The notes below the pieces were generated by a model. It was given only the letters and a program-made list of their open reading frames with translations. It had not been told where the DNA came from and made no database searches. Positions 61,501-64,000 of a stretch of 64,000 nt of DNA are shown one piece after another. This DNA comes from Mercenaria mercenaria (taxonomy: Eukaryota; Mollusca; Bivalvia; Venerida; Veneridae), in NCBI RefSeq assembly GCF_021730395.1, contig NC_069367.1:12894501-12958500 (forward strand), in the 5' to 3' direction. The translations under genes were made by a program, and so were the position numbers. Within the stretch, counting starts at the first letter, position 1. Each line of letters opens with the position of its first letter.

Positions 61501-64000
61501 ACCTTCTACCAAAACGGTTAAGGGTTTTTTGCCGGTATTTAGGGTTCAATGTTATGCTTGCATGCTGGCAAAATGCGAGTACATTTTGAAAAATACCATA
61601 GACTTTTTCCCCAAGAGTGCAAAAACTGGAAATGACGAACAGTTTCCATTTCTTTAACTTTCTGTTTTAGTCTGCTGTAAATATTCATTCATTGTGATGT
61701 TTTACACTATGCATCGACTGATGATGCTTTTACATGGTGCTAGCTTGCCCCCTTAGCCCAATAGGGAGAGCGCTGATCTATTAATTGCGAGGTGGTGAGT
61801 TTGAGCCCCGGTCAGTGACTTGATAAAGGACATTGTGTCTGACATCATTCGTCCTCCAACTCTGATTTATGAATCATTCGTCCTCCGCCTCTTGATTCAT
61901 GAGGGAAAGTTGGCAGTTACTTGGCTAGAACAGGTTTGTACTGGTACAGAATCAAGTAACATTGGTTAGGTTAACTGCCCGCCTTTACATAACTAAAACA
62001 ATTTACACAGTGTGAGTACTACATAGACTACATTGCAGAAATTTAATTGCATGGTGATATTTTATCTTCAATTATAGATACACAGTCCTATTTCTCTTGG
62101 CTTGGTGATATGTTGGCAAAAAAGTTTGCAACGTATTTATGTATATAATTATCCATCAAAACAGTTGAAAAAAAATTTCAAGTAAAGTTGTTATTAATCC
62201 CCCGCCACAAATGGTGGGGGGTTATAGGAATGGTCACTGTCTGTCCTTCCGTCCGTAGCACTTTCGTGTTCGCTCCATATCTCCTTAACCCCTTGAAGGA
62301 TTTTCATGAAACTTGGGTCAAATGATCACCTCATCCTCCTTAACCCCTTGAAGGATTTTCATGAAACTTGGGTCAAATGATCACCTTATCAAGACGAAGG
62401 GCAGAACCCATGAGTCAGCCTTGTCGACTCAAGGTCAAGGTCACTACTGAAGGTCAAATGTTTGAGCCTTCCATTTTGTGTCCGCTCTATATCTCCTTAA
62501 CCCCTAGAAAGAATTTTATAAAACTTTGGTCAAATGATCACCTCATCAAGACTATATGCAGAACCCATGAGTCAGCCATGCTGGCTCAAGGTCAAGGTCA
62601 CAACTTAGGGTGAAAGGTTTGAGCCTTCCATTTTGTGTCCACTGTATATCTCCTAAACCCCTTGAAGGAGTTTCATCAAACTCGGGTCAAATGGTCACCT
62701 CATGAAGGCGATGTGCAGAACTTATGAGTCAGCCATGCCGGCTCAAGGTCAAGGACACAACTGAAGGTCAAAGGTTTGAGCCTTCCATTTTGTGTCCGCT
62801 CTATATCTCCTTAACCCCTTGAAGGAATTTGATAATACTTGGGTAAAATGATCAGCTCATCAAGACGATGTGCAGAACCCATGAGTCAGCCATGTCAGCT
62901 CAAGGTCAAGGTCACAACTTAGGGTGAAAAGTTTGAGCTTTCCATTTTGTGTCCACTGTATATCTCCTAAACCCCTTGAAGGAGTTTCATCAAACTAGGG
63001 TCAAATGGTCACCTCATGAAGGCGATATGCAGAACTTATGAGTCAGCCATGCCGGCTCAAGGTCAAGGTCACAACTGAAGGTCAAAGGTTTGAGCCTTCC
63101 ATTTTGTGTCTACTCTGTATCTCCTAATTCCCTTGAAGGATTCATATGAAACTTGGGTAAAATGATCACCTCATCAAGGCCATGTGCAGAACTCATGAGT
63201 GAGCCATGCCAGCTCTAGGTCAAGGTCACAACTCAAGGTCAAAATTTTTAGCCTTCCATTTTGTGTCCGCTCTATATCTCCTTAACCCCTTGAAGGAATT
63301 TAATAAAACTTGGGTCAAATGATCATCTCATCAAAACGATGTGCAGAACTTATGAGTCAGCCATACCGGCTCAAGGTCAAGGTCACAACTGAAGGTCAAA
63401 TGTTTGAGCCTTTCATTTTGTGTCCACTCTGTATTCTCCTAAACCCCTTGAAGGATTTTCATCAAACTTGGGTCAAATGATCACCTCATCAAGAACTCAT
63501 GAGTCAGCTATGTCAACTCAAGGTCAAGGTCACAACTCAAGGTCAAAGGTTTGAGCTCTGTATCTCCTAAACCCCTTGAAGGATTTTCATGAAACTTGGG
63601 TCAAATGATCACCTCATCAAGTCATTGTGCAGAATTCATGAGTCCGCCATGTCAGTTCAAGGTCAAGGTCACAACTAAAGGTCAAATGTTTACCCTTTCA
63701 CTATCCAGAACAGTGGCGGGGGATTTAGCTGTCTTGTTAGATGAAATTTCTTTTACTCTGAAATTTGCAAGTGCAAAAAAAGTTGAATTCTTCCCCTTAT
63801 ATTGCTATATGGAATACGTTAACAATTTTCTCCACTAAATCTGCAAGATGAGTGAGTGAGTACACATGTATAGGTATTTAATGTATCGGATCCAATTATT
63901 TGTATATTTTAGGAGAAAAATTATACAGAATTATGTGAGCAGATAAAGCGTGCTCCGCAGTTGTTAGAGAATTACTGTTGCTGGATAGATGCAACATATG
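42225..64000 (+). CDS. RRM plus triple zinc-finger protein, 3'-incomplete (whole gene)
   Basis: Twelve coding exons: 42225-43539, 45956-46020, 46814-46893, 47811-47956, 49007-49762, 50070-50203, 53399-53693, 54575-54714, 58793-58949, 59472-60290, 61252-61391 and 63913 onward. Every junction has GT/AG and conserves phase, giving 1,378 codons with no stop. Domains in order: FG/GP-rich N-terminus (about 1-110), charged/Ser region (to 438), RRM (about 447-525), Ser/Thr/Gln/Pro linker (536-787), zinc fingers at 806-827, 950-972 and 1323-1344, with a Lys/Pro/Ser/Gln repeat at about 1095-1250. RRM plus matrin-type fingers suggests nuclear RNA binding, as in matrin-3 or ZNF638, but the order and number differ from both. 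I do not recognise the ortholog. The gene runs off the right edge. Confidence 0.85.
43546..43768. mobile_element. Palindromic MITE copy 4, just inside intron 1
   Basis: TATATGAGCCGCGCCATGAG at the left and the complementary end at the right (CATGGCGTGGTTCATATA). It starts about six bases after the exon 1 donor. If the intron is retained, translation adds EPRHEKTNIVALRPAW-like sequence from the MITE. The central part is shorter than in copy 2. Confidence 0.9.
44051..45309 (+). mobile_element. Helentron/HINE-like element, about 164-bp units
   Basis: The 5' GCTCGACTATTCGAAGAA is matched by TTCTTCGAATAGTCGAGC near the 3' end (18-bp subterminal inverted repeat). Core units begin at GGTTAAGTTTTTCG 44,114, 44,278, 44,443 and 44,607 (164-165 bp), then decay. 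The 3' hairpin GCTGTCATCCGACAGC is followed by TCTTGTT. Lies in intron 1. Confidence 0.85.
45325..45889 (+). mobile_element. Second, shorter relative of the 44-kb element
   Basis: Starts AGCTTGACTTTTCGAAGAA only about 15 bp after the previous element ends. It has two or three cores with CATAACTCTGGTTTGAATTT, a degenerate subterminal repeat (AATCGAATGCACTG), and a hairpin CTGTCTTACGGACAG followed by CTCTTGTT. Both elements share GATTTTTAGCT at their left edge. Confidence 0.75.
45956..46020 (+). CDS. Coding exon 2: start of RRM with RNP2
   Basis: 65 nt, phase 1 in and 0 out, residues 439-460. Contains LYIGNL (449-454), a canonical RNP2 motif with the aromatic Tyr at the second position. Acceptor ATATTTCAG, donor CGCAG|GTAAAT. 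Confidence 0.9.
46260..46800 (+). repeat. Decayed tandem-core element in intron 2
   Basis: Repeated blocks GTGTTGGGAGCATAACTTAA / GTGTCCAGAGCATAACATAA and GGCATATTGGTAG with AAAGGTCAAGGTTAC, followed by a C-rich tract at 46,738-46,758. Relatives of the other core repeats; ends not identified. Confidence 0.6.
46814..46893 (+). CDS. Coding exon 3: central RRM
   Basis: 80 nt, phase 0 in and 2 out, residues 461-486 plus two bases. KEILNLLKEYKVQQVWMAYH forms helix 1 and strand 2 of the RRM. Acceptor TGTTCCAG, donor GATAT|GTAAGT. Confidence 0.9.
47334..47603 (-). mobile_element. Helentron/HINE-like element on minus strand
   Basis: Read on the minus strand it starts ATGCCCCCGGCATC, has a CGTCCTGTCCGTCC run and a core with GACCTTGACCTTGAACTTG, then CCGGGGGCAT (10-bp subterminal inverted match), hairpin GTGTTTATTGAACAC and AGCTTCTTGTTT. 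One core only. Lies in intron 3. Confidence 0.8.
47811..47956 (+). CDS. Coding exon 4: end of RRM with degenerate RNP1
   Basis: 146 nt, phase 2 in and 1 out, residues 487-535. The RNP1 position reads DICAFVKV: the core Phe and Val are kept, but the leading Arg/Lys-Gly and the first and last aromatics are replaced. RNA contact may therefore be atypical. The helix LKETRRIVKEMEEAFLRGK and strand ILTLRFAA complete the fold. Confidence 0.9.
48088..48292. mobile_element. MITE of the CCTGCTGG family
   Basis: TTAACCTTTAGCCTGCTGG at the left and TTTAGCAGGGTAAGGGTTAA at the right give inverted termini. Inside is a short palindrome AGATCAGCCTGCACAGGCTG. A truncated relative is at 34.76 kb. Lies in intron 4. 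Confidence 0.8.
49007..49762 (+). CDS. Coding exon 5: Ser/Thr/Gln/Pro-rich linker
   Basis: 756 nt, phase 1 in and 1 out, residues 536-787. Rich in Ser, Thr, Gln and Pro (for example QLPPNLQSLVSSLFKKTSNN) with no cysteine or histidine pattern of a folded domain; probably disordered. A short helical segment SWAALTLELSSKLRCATAFA stands out and could be a docking motif. Confidence 0.85.
50070..50203 (+). CDS. Coding exon 6: zinc finger 1
   Basis: 134 nt, phase 1 in and 0 out, residues 788-832. GVKYVTEYLGPSKSVQYIC leads into C806-x2-C809-x11-H821-x5-H827, a matrin/U1-like C2H2 spacing, ending RMNFF. The donor is a strong GTAAGT. If the intron is read through, a stop follows after about 30 codons. 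Confidence 0.9.
50436..50651. mobile_element. Palindromic MITE copy 5
   Basis: ATGAGCCGTGCCATGAGAAA at the left and the complementary TCATGGCACGGCTC at the right. Lies in intron 6, about 230 bp after zinc-finger exon 6. Confidence 0.9.
51190..51772 (+). repeat. Decayed relative of the 44-kb element
   Basis: Blocks ATTATGCCCCTTTTGAACT, TTGGTTAAAGTTTTTC and CATAACTTTGAATTGTATTT recur, and the right edge CCTTCGAATACCTGAGCATG resembles the subterminal repeat of the 44-kb family. The 5' end is not found. Confidence 0.55.
51776..53147 (+). mobile_element. Helentron/HINE-like element, second 145-bp family
   Basis: Subterminal inverted repeat ATGTCTCCCCCA (51,776) and TGGGGGAGACAT (53,125-53,136), then CGTC tetramers. 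Eight units marked by TCAAAGGTCAAGG-like sites at 51,946, 52,091, 52,236, 52,381, 52,526, 52,671, 52,816 and 52,961, exactly 145 bp apart. The core sequence (TGACCCAGAATGTTGAAACT) is unrelated by eye to the 3-kb family apart from the half-sites. The usual 3' hairpin and CTCTTG are not obvious. Lies in intron 6. Confidence 0.85.
53399..53693 (+). CDS. Coding exon 7: linker after finger 1
   Basis: 295 nt, phase 0 in and 1 out, residues 833-930. Begins IDQYKQQSKKINGSGK, continues with a duplicated SSxxPVxCGT motif (SSEQPVRCGT and SSDLPVWCGT) and a more folded-looking half with LVPFLGVPEVLKVAKPVQL and CVLYYRYLIRED. No domain recognised. An upstream AG at 53,369-53,370 is rejected because it puts a stop in frame. 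Confidence 0.8.
53700..54115. repeat. AGACCACC-containing repeats in intron 7
   Basis: CAGAGACCACCTGCTCTCTA with the right edge TTTATATACAGGTTTGACC resembles the MITE-like sequence at 11.68 kb. A second block (53,905-54,112) carries TCAAAGACCACCTTTG and reiterated TGTAGAGAT/TGTAGAGGT. Boundaries approximate. Confidence 0.5.
54575..54714 (+). CDS. Coding exon 8: zinc finger 2
   Basis: 140 nt, phase 1 in and 0 out, residues 931-977. GLRHVTEIQ leader, then C950-x2-C953-x12-H966-x5-H972 and VINYL. Extra Cys957 and Cys968 and His964 are present. Same exon phases and length class as fingers 1 and 3. Confidence 0.9.
55040..55137 (+). repeat. Left part of a split array related to 51.8-53.1 kb
   Basis: CTTGAGAACCACTTAACCCG and CATTCAAACCTGATAGCATG up to GACCCCTGTTGTTTTT belong to the second 145-bp family. 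The continuation (GGGGTTCAATAGATCAAAGG onward) is found at 58,315, after an inserted element. Confidence 0.8.
55138..58311 (+). mobile_element. Helentron/HINE-like element, 161-bp units, with a nested element
   Basis: The 5' AGCTCACCTGTCAC hairpin and CGTCCGTCGTC run are followed by units beginning CTTGTCTGCAC at 55,227, 55,388, 55,549, 55,710 and 55,870 (161 bp, last 160). The 3' end is CAGGTGAGC, hairpin AGGGCCATCATGGCCCT, CTCTTG at 58,306-58,311. The 9-bp subterminal match GCTCACCTG/CAGGTGAGC is perfect. Interrupted at 56,313-57,896 by another element. Lies in intron 8. Confidence 0.85.
56313..57896 (+). mobile_element. Nested Helentron/HINE-like element, 156-bp units
   Basis: Subterminal inverted repeat ATCCCCCCGCC / GGCGGGGGGAT, 11 bp and perfect. 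A GCGT tetramer run at 56,357-56,382 is followed by units beginning GTCCGG at 56,399, 56,555, 56,711 and 56,867, exactly 156 bp. Two copies of the 190-bp repeat (57,121-57,480) and a T run lie inside. The 3' hairpin GCCATGTCTAACATGGC is followed by TCTTGTTT. Youngest layer of this nest. Confidence 0.85.
58315..58600 (+). repeat. Right part of the split array
   Basis: GGGGTTCAATAGATCAAAGG, ACTTGAGAACCACTGGTCCC and TTTGGGGTCAATCAGTAAAAGG continue the array begun at 55.04 kb. Diverged from the 51.8-kb copy, so it is an older relative. Confidence 0.8.
58605..58780. mobile_element. Degraded AATCATTAA-type palindromic MITE next to exon 9
   Basis: TTACTGTGAAATCTCGTC, GGGGAACTAATTTTCATGG, TTCCCATTAATTAATTAATT and the right arm AATCACGAGATTTCAGTTC match the element at 60,436-60,636. 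The right edge lies about 15 bp from the acceptor of exon 9, so the polypyrimidine/branch region of that exon may be element-derived. Confidence 0.65.
58793..58949 (+). CDS. Coding exon 9: linker after finger 2
   Basis: 157 nt, phase 0 in and 1 out, residues 978-1029. EQDHPYIYGKVLLESEEQV, then a charged helical stretch with KKKMTDFHVRELRQTEG and a hydrophobic strand INVVMVRL. The position equals exon 12 after finger 3. No known domain. Confidence 0.85.
59472..60290 (+). CDS. Coding exon 10: Lys/Pro/Ser/Gln minisatellite
   Basis: 819 nt, phase 1 in and 1 out, residues 1030-1302. The middle (about 59,660-60,135) is a 21-bp tandem repeat encoding KPSQVQQ-like heptapeptides, with variants KSSQIHQ, KPSQVHQ and KQSQVQQ. 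It is strongly basic, Gln-rich and disordered. Frames on the opposite strand and in the +1 frame stay open by periodicity and are not genes. The end, KPELDNINIYKLLKIECGEK, leads into finger 3. Confidence 0.85.
60355..61000 (+). repeat. Decayed relative of the 44-kb element in intron 10
   Basis: The left edge GCTTGACTATTTGAAGAA and right edge TTGAATAGTCGAGCATTGCT are the inverted pair of the 44-kb family with substitutions. A CTTGTTTC end follows. A MITE (60,436-60,636) has inserted inside. Confidence 0.7.
60436..60636. mobile_element. AATCATTAA-type palindromic MITE
   Basis: The left TACTGTTAAATCATTAATAT and right AAATTTAATGATTTTACAGTA ends are inverted copies. Inside, GGGGGACTAATTTTCGTGG and the complementary CCACAAAATTTCATGCCC form the arms. 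The same family is degraded at 58.6 kb and a fragment lies at about 53,260-53,275. Confidence 0.8.
61252..61391 (+). CDS. Coding exon 11: zinc finger 3
   Basis: 140 nt, phase 1 in and 0 out, residues 1303-1349. GLQYIHETI leader, then C1323-x2-C1326-x11-H1338-x5-H1344, ending RFKYL. Extra Cys1327 and Cys1336. Donor TTG|GTACGA is weak but phase fits. Confidence 0.9.
61747..62000 (+). repeat. tRNA-derived SINE, copy 2
   Basis: The tRNA-like head has GCCCAATAGGGAGAGCGC (A box) and GAGTTTGAGCCCC (B box). The body CATTGTGTCTGACATCATTC, GTTGGCAGTTACTTGGC and ATTGGTTAGGTTAACTGCC matches copy 1 at 30.5 kb. An internal duplication of AATCATTCGTCCTCC-like sequence is specific to this copy. Lies in intron 11. 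Confidence 0.8.
62195..63737 (+). mobile_element. Helentron/HINE-like element, 157-bp units
   Basis: Subterminal inverted repeat AATCCCCCGCCAC / GTGGCGGGGGATT, 13 bp and perfect. After GTCCTTCCGTCCG come units beginning TTTGAGCCTTCC at 62,461, 62,618, 62,775, 62,932, 63,089, 63,246 and 63,403, exactly 157 bp apart; an eighth at 63,550 is shortened by 10 bp. Units at 62,618 and 62,932 share variants absent from their neighbours, hinting at a dimeric 314-bp period. The 3' hairpin is reduced; the end is AGCTGTCTTGTTAG. Lies in intron 11. Confidence 0.85.
63913..64000 (+). CDS. Coding exon 12 (cut by window edge): linker after finger 3
   Basis: Acceptor TATATTTTAG, phase 0, residues 1350-1378 and one further base. 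EKNYTELCEQIKRAPQLLE and NYCCWIDATY continue the pattern in which each finger exon is followed by a phase-0 linker exon. The gene continues beyond the window. Confidence 0.8.

Overview
The window reads as nuclear DNA of a marine bivalve, most likely a venerid clam. It is AT-rich, with intron-rich genes and several repeat classes I know from venerid and related bivalve genomes. These are palindromic MITEs built on CCATGAGAAAACCAACATAG, tandem cores of 145-165 bp containing AGGTCA half-sites, and tRNA-headed SINEs. The species assignment is inference from recalled repeat families; no search was run.

Layout. Positions 1-3,000 are homopolymer-laden, AT-rich sequence that looks unlike the rest and may be poorly polished assembly. 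From 3,000 to 4,211 and from 9,226 to 10,740 lie two Helentron-like tandem-core elements with a 145-bp unit. From 4,200 to 35,000 the DNA is mostly gene-poor, with MITEs, SINEs, the tail of a LINE (16.05-16.52 kb), a 2.25-kb inverted-repeat element (20.1-22.35 kb) and a few weak candidate exons. From 35.5 to 40.1 kb there is a dense repeat block: an 84-bp array, a perfect 250-bp tandem duplication, a 203-bp duplication and several core-repeat elements. A 1,188-bp non-autonomous hAT transposon with a perfect 8-bp target duplication sits at 40,174-41,361.

The one confident host gene runs on the + strand from 42,181 past the right edge. I joined twelve coding exons by splice signals, and every junction keeps phase (1,378 codons so far). 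The product has an FG/GP-rich disordered N-terminus, a long charged/Ser-rich region, one RRM split over three exons, a Ser/Thr/Gln/Pro-rich linker and three matrin/U1-like C2H2 zinc fingers. Each finger is encoded by its own exon of 134-140 nt entered in phase 1 and left in phase 0, and each begins with a G-[LV]-x-[YH]-[VI]-x-E motif. A 21-bp coding minisatellite (KPSQVQQ-like heptapeptides) lies between fingers 2 and 3. I cannot name the gene; an RNA-binding nuclear role is inferred from the domains.

Introns of this gene are crowded with non-autonomous elements that share one plan: a short subterminal inverted repeat at the 5' end, often a Cxxx tetramer run, tandem cores of 145-165 bp, the matching inverted repeat near the 3' end, a small hairpin, then CTCTTGTT. 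Different families have different but internally matching inverted repeats. One insertion splits an older array, so the junction can be read directly. This family of elements and the modular RRM/zinc-finger gene are the most interesting content.
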